This document shows, one piece after another, positions 1 to 8,291 of a DNA stretch of 64,000 bases; position 1 is the stretch's first letter, and each line of letters opens with the position of its first letter. The stretch lies in contig NZ_JAAABN010000003.1 of the NCBI RefSeq assembly GCF_011516765.1, positions 248,001-312,000 on the forward strand, given 5' to 3'. The notes beneath the pieces are model-generated. The model was not told the DNA's origin. It made no database searches and saw nothing but the letters and a program-made list of their open reading frames with translations. Made by a program: the position numbers and the translations under genes. Source of the stretch: Acetobacter sicerae (lineage in GTDB: Bacteria > Pseudomonadota > Alphaproteobacteria > Acetobacterales > Acetobacteraceae).

Positions 1-1
1 T

Positions 2-853
2 CTGGTTCTCGATGAGGCGGACCGGATGCTGGATATGGGTTTTGTCCGCGATATCAAACGGATTGTCGCCGTTCTGCCACGTGATCGTCAGACCCTCCTG
101 TTCTCAGCCACCATGCCGAACAGCATCACGGAACTGGCTGGTAGCCTTCTGCGTGATCCTGCCAAGGTAGAGGTGACGCCTCCGTCGAGCACTGTGGATC
201 GTATCCGCCAGGTTGTGATGTTTGTTGATCCGGAGCAGAAAAAGGACGCTCTCCTTCTGCTGCTGGAATCTCCCAAGGTTGTCCGGGCCGTTGTGTTCAC
301 GCTCATGAAGCATGAGGCCAACAAGGTTGCGGAATTCCTGAATAAAAACGGCATCACGGCTGAAGCCATTCACGGCAACAAGTCGCAGGGCGCGCGCGAA
401 CGGGCGATGAGCGGCTTCCGTTCAGGTTCGGTGAAAGTGCTGGTGGCGACGGATATTGCGGCACGTGGCATTGACGTGGATGAAGTCTCTCACGTCTTCA
501 ATTATGACCTGCCGAATATCCCGGAAAGCTATGTGCATCGCATCGGGCGTACGGCGCGCGCCGGTCGCGAAGGCTGGGCCATATCGTTCTGCGATCCTGA
601 GCAGCGGGCCTGGTTGAAGGATATCGAGCGCACGATCGGAAAGACTGTGCCTGTTGTCCGGGATCATCCCTATCACTCCGATGCCGCCGAGCATTCGACG
701 CAGCGTCCGCCCGTTCTGGGTGGTGGCCGCGGTCGTGGTGGTGGCCAGAATCGCGGCGGTCCAAACCGCGGTGGTGGCCGTAGTGGCGGCAACGGCGGTG
801 GTGGAGGCGGTGGCGGTAATCGTCGCCCACGGGGAACGCGCCGGGTCGCATGA
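2..853 (+). CDS. DEAD-box ATP-dependent RNA helicase, C-terminal part (5' end outside window)
   Basis: The frame is already open at the window edge and begins with motif II (VLDEADRMLDMGF), so the N-terminal Q motif and Walker A are missing. Motif III (FSAT) follows, then the second RecA-like domain with motif V (TDIAARGIDV) and motif VI (HRIGRTARAGREG). The last 45 or so residues are a Gly/Arg-rich RGG-type tail, a common RNA-binding extension in RhlE/CsdA-like helicases. Such enzymes use ATP to unwind short RNA duplexes in ribosome assembly or mRNA turnover. A terminator-like hairpin follows. The family is certain; the exact paralogue (RhlE-like by tail) is an inference. Confidence 0.93.
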   Translation: MVLDEADRMLDMGFVRDIKRIVAVLPRDRQTLLFSATMPNSITELAGSLLRDPAKVEVTPPSSTVDRIRQVVMFVDPEQKKDALLLLLESPKVVRAVVFTLMKHEANKVAEFLNKNGITAEAIHGNKSQGARERAMSGFRSGSVKVLVATDIAARGIDVDEVSHVFNYDLPNIPESYVHRIGRTARAGREGWAISFCDPEQRAWLKDIERTIGKTVPVVRDHPYHSDAAEHSTQRPPVLGGGRGRGGGQNRGGPNRGGGRSGGNGGGGGGGGNRRPRGTRRVA

Positions 854-935
854 TAAAACTGTCGGACTTCGGGGACCATGGCGCGATGCCATAGGATTCC
901 GGGGTCTGACGGGCGATGATCGTAAGCTGTTTCTG

Positions 936-967
936 CCCCTGAGTCTGAAAAGGCTCAGGGGTTTTTT
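936..967 (+). terminator. Rho-independent terminator of the helicase gene
   Basis: An 8-bp stem (CCCCTGAG / CTCAGGGG) with a 10-nt loop is followed directly by six T residues. It lies 80 nt after the helicase stop codon, on the same strand. Confidence 0.85.
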
Positions 968-1000
968 ATGACCTGCCTGGTTTGCAACCGCTAGCGCCAT

Positions 1001-1061
1001 GGCTTTTCAGGGCGTTGCGCCGAACCCGACAAAGAACCGCGGGCGCTCTAATCCCGGCTTG
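1001..1061. repeat. Dispersed intergenic repeat, GC-rich family, copy 1
   Basis: About 60 nt beginning GGCTTTTCAGGGC can be aligned by eye with positions 43596-43657 (TTTTCAGGG, then TTGC, CCGA, CCC, ACAAAG and ATCCCG in the same order). Both copies are intergenic. This copy has lost the perfect AAAGGGAC/GTCCCTTT hairpin seen in the other. No coding potential is seen. Confidence 0.6.
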
Positions 1062-1151
1062 TCAAAATCAATCCATTTTGTCCCAGCGTAGTCTCCGGGG
1101 TAAAGAACGCAGGACAGCGACTATGATTTTGTAAGGTAGTGTAACGAGGTC

Positions 1152-1634
1152 ATGAGCAAGACAACCCCGGCGAGCGCTTTTTTGAAGCGTAGCGGCATTC
1201 CGTTTGAGATACTCCAGTATGAATATGACCCTTCAGTGAGCAAGCTGGGTGTGCATGCGGCGGCGGCGGTCAATGAACCTGCTGAACGGGTTTTCAAGAC
1301 ATTGATGGCGGAAGTGGATGGAAAGCCGGTGTGTGCGGTTATCCCTGTCGCGCAGGAATTGAGTCTGAAAAAACTCGCGGCTGCCTGTGGTGGTAAAAGC
1401 GCAAAGATCATGAAGCCTGCGGATGCGGAACGTATCACCGGTTATAAGGTTGGCGGAATCAGTCCCTTTGGAGGACGTCGGCATGTGCCGACTTTTCTCG
1501 CGCATGAAGCGTCAGAGCTGCCCTATATTCTGATGAATGGTGGGGGGCGCGGTCTGCAGGTCAGGTTGAGTGTCGAGGATGCGCTTGTCGCGATGCAGGG
1601 GCAGCTTGCTGATCTTGTCGCTCCTCACGGTTAA
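1152..1634 (+). CDS. ybaK: YbaK/EbsC-type aminoacyl-tRNA deacylase
   Basis: This 160-residue protein has the whole YbaK/EbsC fold. It resembles Cys-tRNA(Pro) deacylases, which hydrolyse cysteine mischarged onto tRNA-Pro in trans to prolyl-tRNA synthetase. Visible family features are the N-terminal T-P-A-x-x-x-L segment, VFKTL with the conserved lysine, VIPVAQELSLKKLA, and the GGISPFG loop. The length equals the usual family length. The ATG is preceded by a purine-rich CGAGG. It is apparently monocistronic, with no obvious partner downstream. Substrate is inferred from the family. Confidence 0.92.
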   Translation: MSKTTPASAFLKRSGIPFEILQYEYDPSVSKLGVHAAAAVNEPAERVFKTLMAEVDGKPVCAVIPVAQELSLKKLAAACGGKSAKIMKPADAERITGYKVGGISPFGGRRHVPTFLAHEASELPYILMNGGGRGLQVRLSVEDALVAMQGQLADLVAPHG

Positions 1635-1750
1635 ATGTTTGTCTCGGTAATTTGATGAGTTTTGTTGTTCTGTGGAAATCTATTGAAACACTTCCGTGTA
1701 GCCTCTATTGCTAACAGAAATCCTTCCCATCATAGTCTGAGAGACGTTTT

Positions 1751-2365
1751 TTGCTATTTCGGTCTGTCGCCTTTTATCGCGCATCTTCCCTGGCGTGTCT
1801 GCTTTCTGTCATCCCGCTGTCCGGGTGTGGTTATTACGCTTCCCGCGTGGCGCATAAAGCGCAATCAAGCATGATCGGCATGGATGAAAATGATGTGCAG
1901 GCCTGTGTCGGCATACCGGATAAAATCAAAAAAATTGATGATCATATAACGATTTATGAATATCAGCGTGGACGAAATATCGGGACGTCGGCAAATTCAA
2001 CACTGATTCCGGTACAGTCGGTACAGAATATCGTCAATGCGATAGGTGGCGGTGACGGAAAGAGTTGTGTCGCTGATTTTCGTGTCGTCGATGGAAAAGT
2101 GCAGGACGTTTACTACAGCGGTGACAACGATATGCTGATCGGCACGGATGGCGTGTGCGCTACCGTCGTGCGTGGGTGCGTCAGACGTGCCGTTGCATCA
2201 GGCAGACGTCCGAAAGGCTGGATTTCAGCGTTTGTCGAACCTCAGCCTGATCAGAAGAGTGCTGCCACGACAACGATTTCCAGACAAAATACACAGCCTG
2301 AGGCAGCTCAGTCTCGTCTTCTCAACACCAGCAACCCGACCATCGCCGCAGGAACGGGGCATTAA
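1751..2365 (+). CDS. Putative SmpA/OmlA-like lipoprotein
   Basis: The frame starts at a TTG and gives 204 residues, with GAGAG a few bases upstream of the start. A short hydrophobic signal ends in a lipobox, PLSGC (Cys26), so the product should be lipidated and periplasm-facing. The segment after it (MIGMDENDVQACVGIP, then Y-E-Y) resembles the BamE/SmpA pattern of a D-V-x3-x-G-x-P turn followed by a strand. The C-terminal 60 residues are Gln/Ser/Thr-rich and look disordered. No function is assigned. A related small lipoprotein of the same general plan is at 30698. The non-ATG start is the main uncertainty. Confidence 0.7.
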   Translation: MLFRSVAFYRASSLACLLSVIPLSGCGYYASRVAHKAQSSMIGMDENDVQACVGIPDKIKKIDDHITIYEYQRGRNIGTSANSTLIPVQSVQNIVNAIGGGDGKSCVADFRVVDGKVQDVYYSGDNDMLIGTDGVCATVVRGCVRRAVASGRRPKGWISAFVEPQPDQKSAATTTISRQNTQPEAAQSRLLNTSNPTIAAGTGH

Positions 2366-2380
2366 AAGCTGATTTCCAGT

Positions 2381-2425
2381 AAATTATAAGAAGGTTTTTC
2401 AAAAATCTTTAGAAATCACGGCCTT
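2381..2425. repeat. Dispersed AT-stem intergenic repeat, copy A
   Basis: AATTATAAGAAGG, then a TTTTTCAAAAA core, then CACGGCC. The same plan is seen at 25397-25441 (ACTATAAGGAAGC, TTTTTTCAAAAA, AACGGCC). Related copies lie at 34123, 56178 and 58557. All are intergenic just after stop codons, consistent with a terminator-like role. Confidence 0.5.
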
Positions 2426-2510
2426 TTCGGAGAAGGTGGTGTCCGGAAAACTGCCTGTTTTCAAAGCGTTCTTACAAAAATGACCCTATTGCTCCACAGA
2501 GTAACAGCAC

Positions 2511-2542
2511 ACCCGGTCATTCGATGTGTCAAATGACCGGGT
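2511..2542. terminator. Bidirectional hairpin between convergent genes
   Basis: A perfect 11-bp stem (ACCCGGTCATT / AATGACCGGGT) with a 10-nt loop sits between the lipoprotein gene and hmp, which converge here. There is no clear T run on either side, so it may be a Rho-independent-like terminator or simply an mRNA-stabilising stem. Confidence 0.55.
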
Positions 2543-2576
2543 TAAACGCATGCTGCCTGCATCATGTTTTTTTTAT

Positions 2577-3791
2577 TCAGACAGCCGCAAGAAGCTCTGC
2601 ATCGGCGGCTGAACCAAAGAACTCATAGCGGATGTTGGCGACCGGAACGCCTGCCGTTTTCAGTGTGTCCACCATATCGCGCATGAAGGCATCCGGACCA
2701 CAGAGACGATACACCGCGCCGGGGTCAATCTGCGTTGTCAGCCAGTCGTTTGTGATGCGACCTGCATGATACCGTACATTTGACGCGTTCGTGGCGTCAG
2801 AGGGCACTCCTGCACTGAAGAAAATATCTGCCAGCAACACGCCGGAGCCTGCTAGTTTCTGAATGTCCGCACCGAAGGCGTTTGTGTCAGCAGCATGGGC
2901 GCCGTGAATGAAGCGGATGTTCTTTTTCTCGTCAGCGGACAACGCATCGACCGCAGAGATAAAGGGCGTCAGGCCGATGCCAGCGCTGAGAAACACCGTT
3001 TTCTGTTCGTTGGCGGAATCATAGACGAAATCTCCGGCCGGAGCGGAGACCTGCAACTCGGTCTCTTCACGCACCGCATCATGGAACCATGAAGACACGA
3101 CGCCGCCATCTTCTTTCCGGACGCTGATCCGATAGTGGTCGGAGGAAGGTGCGGACGAAATGCTGTAGTTGCGGCGCTGCGAACCGTGCTCCGGAATTTC
3201 CAGTTTGAAGCTCAGATACTGGCCCGGAAGATGCTTCATCACCGGCTTGCCATCGGTTGGCGTCAGTTCGAACGAACGGATGATGCTGCTTTCCTGCTTC
3301 ACGGAGCGGACACGGAAAGAACGCCAGCCGACCCAGCCGCCGGGAGCCGCTTCATGCTCTTCATAGATCTGTTTTTCACGACCGATCAGCACGTCGGCGA
3401 GGAACCAGTAGGCTTTGGCCCATGCCTCCATGATCTCCGGAGTGGCGGCGTCGCCCAGTACATGTTCGATGGCCCCTAATAGCGCTTTGCCGACAAACGG
3501 ATAATGCTCGGGCAGGATGTTAAGTCCGACATGCTTCTGCGTGATGCGTTCGACCATGCCGCCGAGATTGCCGAGCGTGTCAATATTGCGGGCATACGCC
3601 AGCACGGCGAGCGCCAGAGCCTTGGGCTGCTCGCCGTCCTTCTGGTGCGACATGTTGAACAGGTCCCGGATCTCGGGATCAGCCAGCAGCCGTTTGTACA
3701 TTTCCTGCGTGATATCCAGTCCATGCGCTTCGAGCGCCGGAACGCAGGCTTTGACAATGGAGCGGGTCTTGTCGTCGAGAGGGGCGGCCAT
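2577..3791 (-). CDS. hmp: Flavohaemoprotein, nitric oxide dioxygenase
   Basis: At 404 residues this matches full-length Hmp, which oxidises NO to nitrate using O2 and NAD(P)H. Residues 1-140 form the globin domain, with the proximal-His region (ILPEHYPFVG). An FAD-binding barrel follows, with RNYSISS, and then an NAD-binding domain with SAGIGLTPF and LCGPDAFM. The gene is divergent from an NsrR-like regulator. Its start lies 13 bp from a dyad operator, so NO-responsive repression is very likely. The location is cytoplasmic. All cofactor motifs are present. Confidence 0.96.
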   Translation of the reverse strand: MAAPLDDKTRSIVKACVPALEAHGLDITQEMYKRLLADPEIRDLFNMSHQKDGEQPKALALAVLAYARNIDTLGNLGGMVERITQKHVGLNILPEHYPFVGKALLGAIEHVLGDAATPEIMEAWAKAYWFLADVLIGREKQIYEEHEAAPGGWVGWRSFRVRSVKQESSIIRSFELTPTDGKPVMKHLPGQYLSFKLEIPEHGSQRRNYSISSAPSSDHYRISVRKEDGGVVSSWFHDAVREETELQVSAPAGDFVYDSANEQKTVFLSAGIGLTPFISAVDALSADEKKNIRFIHGAHAADTNAFGADIQKLAGSGVLLADIFFSAGVPSDATNASNVRYHAGRITNDWLTTQIDPGAVYRLCGPDAFMRDMVDTLKTAGVPVANIRYEFFGSAADAELLAAV

Positions 3792-3804
3792 GAGACATAT
3801 CCAT

Positions 3805-3829
3805 TAAGGTGACTGAATCGGTAACCTTT
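3805..3829. promoter_or_regulatory. NsrR-type operator 1 (hmp side)
   Basis: A 9-7-9 dyad: TAAGGTGAC, 7 nt, GTAACCTTT. It lies 13 bp upstream of the hmp ATG, where bound repressor would block transcription. Seen directly; assignment to the adjacent Rrf2/NsrR-like protein is inferred. Confidence 0.7.
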
Positions 3830-3845
3830 ATATCCGGATCAGTTT

Positions 3846-3870
3846 TAAGATGTCAAAGTCGGTCACCTTA
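3846..3870. promoter_or_regulatory. NsrR-type operator 2 (regulator side)
   Basis: A second 9-7-9 dyad with the same half-sites: TAAGATGTC, 7 nt, GTCACCTTA. Its centre is 41 bp from that of operator 1, about four helical turns. It covers the upstream ATG at 3850, which argues that the regulator's true start is further downstream. Confidence 0.65.
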
Positions 3871-3912
3871 ATAAAGCTGACAAAGACCTTCCGGCTGGTT
3901 TATCGTCCCGCG

Positions 3913-4368
3913 ATGCGTCTCACCCAACATTCTGACTACGCTCTGCGTGCGCTGGTCTTTCTGGCCAGCAATCCCGACAGGCTGTCTTCCATTCGGGAAA
4001 TCGCCGAATGCTACAGCCTTTCGGAAAACTATATGATCAAGATCATCCACCGTCTTGGACTGGGCGGATTTATCGAGACGATCAGAGGGCGTAATGGCGG
4101 CCTGCGGCTGGGGCGGCCGGCGGACGCCATCCGGATCGGCGATGTCGTTCGTTTTACGGAAGATGACTGCGCGCTGGTTTCCTGCATGCAGCCGCCGGGG
4201 GAGCGGAATGGCGCGTCCTGTCGGCTCATGCCGGACTGCACCTTGCGTCATACGCTCGACGAAGCGCTTGGGGCGTTTTTTGCGGTGCTGGACAACCGGA
4301 CTCTTGCAGACATGATCGGGCAGGGAGAGAGACGGAAACTCACGCTGCCGGCAGATGGTGGTCCATGA
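3913..4368 (+). CDS. nsrR: Rrf2-family NO-sensing repressor, NsrR-like
   Basis: The ATG at 3913 gives MRLTQHSDYALRALVFLA, the canonical Rrf2/NsrR N terminus. The frame is open back to 3850, but that ATG lies inside an operator. A winged helix with SIREIAECYSLSENYMIKI is followed by the Fe-S cysteine cluster C-ALVS-C ... C-RLMPD-C, which aligns with the E. coli NsrR cysteines and carries a short insertion between the first two and the last two. In the family, an iron-sulfur cluster senses NO. Divergence from hmp supports the assignment. IscR is less likely because no isc genes are nearby. Confidence 0.88.
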   Translation: MRLTQHSDYALRALVFLASNPDRLSSIREIAECYSLSENYMIKIIHRLGLGGFIETIRGRNGGLRLGRPADAIRIGDVVRFTEDDCALVSCMQPPGERNGASCRLMPDCTLRHTLDEALGAFFAVLDNRTLADMIGQGERRKLTLPADGGP

Positions 4369-4426
4369 TGTGTAGTCGGTGCCTCATGCTCTGATGAATG
4401 GACGCTTCTGCTTCGAGATAATCGCT

Positions 4427-4445
4427 ATTGATATAGTATAACATT
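4427..4445. promoter_or_regulatory. Zur-like operator of the metal ABC transporter operon
   Basis: ATTGATATA-G-TATAACATT is a 9-1-9 dyad with 7 of 9 matching pairs. It resembles the TGTTATA-N-TATAACA core known from Zur operators. It ends 19 bp before the preferred znuA ATG (4465). A second, better-matching copy is at 46022-46040. Confidence 0.65.
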
Positions 4446-4464
4446 GCCTTTAGGGGATTGTGCC

Positions 4465-5343
4465 ATGCGCTTTCCCCTGCCTTCCGCTGCCGTTCTCGCG
4501 CTGTGTTTCGGCGTGTTGTCCTCTGGCGCCCTGTCCGTCTCTCGGGCGAATGCAGAGAGTCCGGATGTGACGCGCATTGTGGCTGCGGAAAATGTCTGGG
4601 GCGATATCGCCGCCCAGATCGGCGGCCCGAAGGTCGTTGTGGACAGCATTCTCAGTTCGCCAGACATTGACCCGCATCTGTTTGAGCCTTCTCCGGCGAC
4701 GGCGCGGGAGGTGGAAAAGGCCGATCTGGTCATTCTGAACGGGGCCGGATTCGATTCATGGATGGACCGGATGGCGCACTCCAGACCCACGATCCGGGTT
4801 GCGTCGATTGCAGGCTGGCGGGACGGCGAAAATCCGCATTTCTGGTTTGATCCGGTGGTGGTCGATCGCGTTGCCCGGGACATCGCCCATCAGCTCCGGC
4901 TGGATACGGGTTCATCGAGTGGTCTGGCGTCTTTTGAAAGCGACCTTGCCCGCTTGCAGACGCGCATCGTCCGTCTGCGGCAACGCATACGCGAGACTCC
5001 CATTGCCGCGACCGAGCCTCTGTCGGGCCGTCTGACGGACGAGCTCGGGCTGGTCACGGAAAACAGCGCTTTCCAGCTCGCCGTGATGAATGATGTCGAG
5101 CCGGGACCGGCTGTCGTCGCTCAGTTCGAGAATGATCTGAAAAGCGGTCGGATCAGGCTGCTGATCTATAATCGTCAGACAGCAACTCCCTCTGCTTCGC
5201 GTCTGCTGGAGGTCGCGAAAGAGGCGGGTGTTCCCTGTATGGCGCTGACCGAGACTCTGCCGCCGGGGCTGCACTGGCAGGACTGGATGACGCAGATTCT
5301 CGACGGGATTGAAAGCCATCTTCTGAAATCCGACCAGCACTGA
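4465..5343 (+). CDS. znuA: Zinc/manganese ABC transporter substrate-binding protein
   Basis: A cluster A-1 (ZnuA/MntC) periplasmic metal receptor of about 292 residues. The ATG at 4465 places a signal peptide (MRFPLPSAAVLALCFGV, cleavage after SRANA) right at the N terminus; the frame also opens at a TTG at 4444, inside the Zur box. Metal-binding signatures are DPHLFEPSP and NPHFWFDP. The His-rich loop typical of many ZnuA proteins is absent, so zinc specificity rests on the operator rather than the protein. Its stop overlaps the next start (TGATG), indicating translational coupling with the ATPase gene. Confidence 0.88.
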   Translation: MRFPLPSAAVLALCFGVLSSGALSVSRANAESPDVTRIVAAENVWGDIAAQIGGPKVVVDSILSSPDIDPHLFEPSPATAREVEKADLVILNGAGFDSWMDRMAHSRPTIRVASIAGWRDGENPHFWFDPVVVDRVARDIAHQLRLDTGSSSGLASFESDLARLQTRIVRLRQRIRETPIAATEPLSGRLTDELGLVTENSAFQLAVMNDVEPGPAVVAQFENDLKSGRIRLLIYNRQTATPSASRLLEVAKEAGVPCMALTETLPPGLHWQDWMTQILDGIESHLLKSDQH

Positions 5344-6110
5344 TGCAGGCGGAGGCGATCTGCTGCGAGAATGTAACCGTTGCACGCAACGGAAAACCCG
5401 TGCTGTCGGACCTCTCCCTGTCTATTGCCACCGGACAGTTTGTCGGTCTGTTCGGACCGAATGGCGCAGGCAAGACCACCTTTCTGCGGGCGTTGATGGG
5501 ACTGCTGCCGCTTCAGCAGGGACAGATCCGTGTGCTGGGACAGTCGCCCGGCGCAGACATGAGCGATATCGGCTACATGCCGCAGAACCGGAGCGCCAAT
5601 GGCGCGTCCCTCACCGGATGGGATCTGCTGGCCTCCGGTATGTCCGGTAATCGGTGGGGTCTGCCGTGGCTCTCGCGTGCAGACAGGCTGGCCATTCAGG
5701 AAGCGCTGGATAGCGTGGACGCCAGCGATCTCGCGGCGCGACGGCTGGGTGAACTTTCCGGTGGCGAGAGACAGCGCCTCCTGATTGCGCAGGCGCTGAT
5801 TGGCTCTCCGCGCCTGCTGTTGCTTGATGAACCGCTGGCCAGCCTCGATCCGGTCCGTATGCGTGACATTGCGGAACGTCTTGGTGCGCTTGTGAAACAG
5901 CGTGGCATGACGGTGCTCTGTTCCGCGCACGACATCAACGCTCTCATGGGGGTCATGGACTCGGTGATGTATGTCGCCCGTGGTCATGCGCGGCTGGGAA
6001 GTGTGGATGAAGTGATGACCACGGAGGCGCTTTCCGCGCTCTATGGCGCGCCGGTTGAAGTCTGCCGCACGCCGTCTGGTCGCCTGCTGGTCAGTGCGGA
6101 CGCACTGTGA
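5343..6110 (+). CDS. znuC: Zinc/manganese ABC transporter ATP-binding protein
   Basis: A complete ABC ATPase of 255 residues: Walker A GPNGAGKTT, Q-loop MPQNRS, signature LSGGERQR, Walker B LLLLDEPLASLD and switch histidine CSAHD. It energises uptake of the metal delivered by the upstream receptor through the downstream permease. Its ATG shares one base with the znuA stop codon. The gene order A-C-B on one strand and the single upstream Zur-like box indicate one zinc-repressed operon. The residues alone do not separate Zn from Mn. Confidence 0.92.
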   Translation: MQAEAICCENVTVARNGKPVLSDLSLSIATGQFVGLFGPNGAGKTTFLRALMGLLPLQQGQIRVLGQSPGADMSDIGYMPQNRSANGASLTGWDLLASGMSGNRWGLPWLSRADRLAIQEALDSVDASDLAARRLGELSGGERQRLLIAQALIGSPRLLLLDEPLASLDPVRMRDIAERLGALVKQRGMTVLCSAHDINALMGVMDSVMYVARGHARLGSVDEVMTTEALSALYGAPVEVCRTPSGRLLVSADAL

Positions 6111-6143
6111 TGACCTCTCCCCGATCCGCAGGCGACCGTTCCG

Positions 6144-6941
6144 ATGCTTGAATATGACTTCATGCGGATGGCGTTCGCCGCTTCTGTTCTCGTGGCGCTG
6201 CTGGCGGGGCCGGTGGGGTGGTTTCTCGTCCTGCGTCGCCAGAGTTTCGCCGGACATGCGCTGGCGCATATCGCTTTTGCAGGCGCGGCGGGTGCGGCGC
6301 TGGCGGGCTGGCCCCCGCTGTTCGGGCTTTTTGGTGCTTCCATTCTGGCGGGCGGCGCCATGGGGATGCCGGATCAGAAAGCCGCCGAGCGGGACGTCGC
6401 CATCGGTCTCGTGCTGTCGCTCGCCATGGGTTGCGGCGTGCTGTTCCTGCATCTGATGACACGTTCCGCAGCCGTGGCGAACGCCCTGCTGTTCGGCAAT
6501 GTGCTTGGAGTGAGTCCGCAGACGCTGGAGTCTCTGGCGGCCTTTACGCTGGCGGGTCTTGTCGGGCTGGCCATCCTGTCACGCCCGCTCCTGTTCGCTA
6601 GTCTTCAGCCGGAACTGGCCGAAGCGCGGGGGGTGCGGGTGCGGATGGTGTCCACGCTCTTCCTGATGCTGGTGGGCGCGGCGACCGCCGAAGCGGCGCA
6701 GATAACCGGCGTTCTGCTCGTTTTTACCCTGATGGTGGGACCGGGTGCCACGGCGCACCGGCTCGGGCTGTCTCCACTGTTTGGTCTCGCCAGCGCGACC
6801 TTGCTGGCCGTTGCCGAAGCATGGGGCGGGCTGGCGCTGTCATGGTGGACGGACGCGCCGGTCTCTTTCTGGATCGCGGTGCTGAGCACGCTGGCTTTTC
6901 TTCTTGCGGGGCGGGTGACGGCCCTGCGGCGGACGCCCTGA
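6144..6941 (+). CDS. znuB: Zinc/manganese ABC transporter permease
   Basis: This 265-residue integral membrane protein of the ABC-3 family has about seven to eight hydrophobic segments and the family's characteristic GHALAHIAFAG region near residues 38-50. It forms the inner-membrane channel for the metal transporter. It starts 33 bp after znuC, in the same direction, and ends the transporter operon. The next gene follows 110 bp later and is not obviously functionally related. Confidence 0.9.
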   Translation: MLEYDFMRMAFAASVLVALLAGPVGWFLVLRRQSFAGHALAHIAFAGAAGAALAGWPPLFGLFGASILAGGAMGMPDQKAAERDVAIGLVLSLAMGCGVLFLHLMTRSAAVANALLFGNVLGVSPQTLESLAAFTLAGLVGLAILSRPLLFASLQPELAEARGVRVRMVSTLFLMLVGAATAEAAQITGVLLVFTLMVGPGATAHRLGLSPLFGLASATLLAVAEAWGGLALSWWTDAPVSFWIAVLSTLAFLLAGRVTALRRTP

Positions 6942-7052
6942 AATCTTTCGTCATGGCGACGCATGGAGCCCTTCGACCAGCGTGCCTTGCGCAGGCAGTG
7001 GAAAATTGGGACAAGCGACATGATGGAACGGGTTGTTCAGAAGGAACGGCGA

Positions 7053-7412
7053 ATGCGCGGGACCCTGTGGCGTATGTGGAGCGCGGCGGCGCTTGTTGGT
7101 GGGATGCTGTCCGGGTTGCCTGCTGTTGCTCTGGCGCAGGGCGCTCCTGATGATGAGAAGCCTTCCGCGCCTGACATGCATGCTCTGGCTTCGCGCTTTA
7201 ACGCGACACGCGTGAAGAAGGATTACAGCTATATTCACCGTCCACCCGGCGACAAGGTTGTGGAGCAGCCCGATATTGATCGGCTGATGTTCTGGACCAA
7301 GGACGGCCAGCCGGACGGTTACGCCCAGAGGCGTGGTGACAGCGTGATCTACTATAATCCCGGAGGGCAGGCCGTGCGTGTGCAGCGGCTGGCTCCGGGC
7401 GAAGGCGACTGA
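7053..7412 (+). CDS. Small secreted protein of unknown function
   Basis: The ATG at 7053 is preceded by AAGGAA at 7041-7046 and gives 119 residues starting directly with a signal peptide (MRGTLWRMWSAAALVGG, cleavage near ALAQ). The frame is open further upstream to 6963, but that start would put 30 charged residues before the signal. The mature part (DYSYIHRPPGDKVVEQ, YAQRRGDSVIYYNPGG) is hydrophilic, has no cysteine and looks like a small beta-rich periplasmic domain. I do not recognise the family. Confidence 0.72.
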   Translation: MRGTLWRMWSAAALVGGMLSGLPAVALAQGAPDDEKPSAPDMHALASRFNATRVKKDYSYIHRPPGDKVVEQPDIDRLMFWTKDGQPDGYAQRRGDSVIYYNPGGQAVRVQRLAPGEGD

Positions 7413-7560
7413 GCTGATCTCTGGCTGTTCGGATGTGTCTTTCCGGACCGAATGTCGGCTGGATGCCCTGGGTGCGGTTGCCGGGTTCCTGATCTGACAT
7501 TGTTCCGGACAGAACAGAGCCGTCCATTTCACCCGGTGTCTCACCAAACGGATATGATTG

Positions 7561-8250
7561 ATGCTTCTGCATATTCCCCAGGTCCTGACTGCTGAGGAAC
7601 TGGCGCAATGTCGGACCGTCATGGATACGGCTGACTGGAAAGACGGAAAAGTGACTGCGGGGCAGCAGTCGGCCAAGGCGAAAAACAACCTGCAACTGCC
7701 GCTCAATCACCCCGAACATCGCACACTGGCTGATCTGGTGTTGCGGGCGCTGGGGCGCAATCCGCTGTTCAACAGCGCGGTCATCCCCCTGCGTGTCGTG
7801 CCGCCTCTGTTCAACCGCTATGATCCGGGCATGGAGTTCCGGGCGCATGTCGATAATGCCGTGAGACCCATTCCCGGTTCGGGTGGAATGCGCATCCGCA
7901 CGGATGTGTCTTCGACCCTGTTTCTCAATGATCCGGAGGATTACGAGGGGGGTGAACTGGTCATCTATGATGAATCCGGCACTCGGGAAGTCAAACTCCC
8001 CGCGGGTGACATGATCGTTTACGATACGACGGTTCTGCACTCCGTCGAGCCGGTGACAAAAGGCAGTCGGCTGGCCTCGTTTTTCTGGACACAGTCCATG
8101 GTGCGGGATGAAAGCCAGAGACGGGTTCTGTTTATGCTTGACCAGCAGATCATGGATCTACGCGCCCGACTGGCGGATGATGATCCGGCCATTCTTGGTC
8201 TGGTCAATGTGTATCATAACCTCATGCGGCAATGGTGTGATGTGATGTAG
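7561..8250 (+). CDS. Fe(II)/2-oxoglutarate-dependent PKHD-type hydroxylase (PiuC/YbiX family)
   Basis: About 229 residues, the usual length of the PiuC/YbiX family. The double-stranded beta-helix iron ligands are visible as AHVDN (H-x-D) and VLHSV (distal His), followed by GSRLASFFW, whose Arg would bind 2-oxoglutarate. A TTG directly precedes the ATG, so the start is 7558 or 7561. In other bacteria these cytoplasmic oxygenases often lie next to TonB siderophore receptors; none is adjacent here, so the substrate is unknown. Confidence 0.9.
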   Translation: MLLHIPQVLTAEELAQCRTVMDTADWKDGKVTAGQQSAKAKNNLQLPLNHPEHRTLADLVLRALGRNPLFNSAVIPLRVVPPLFNRYDPGMEFRAHVDNAVRPIPGSGGMRIRTDVSSTLFLNDPEDYEGGELVIYDESGTREVKLPAGDMIVYDTTVLHSVEPVTKGSRLASFFWTQSMVRDESQRRVLFMLDQQIMDLRARLADDDPAILGLVNVYHNLMRQWCDVM

Positions 8251-8291
8251 CCTTGTGGGATCAGTGTGTTTCCTGAAGGTTCTTTTGGTTT

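Noticed and set aside
715..845. Tandem repeat or CRISPR-like pattern in GGTGGTGGC-rich DNA
   Set aside because: These are codons of the RGG tail of the helicase; no spacer-repeat structure exists, and no CRISPR array was seen in the window.
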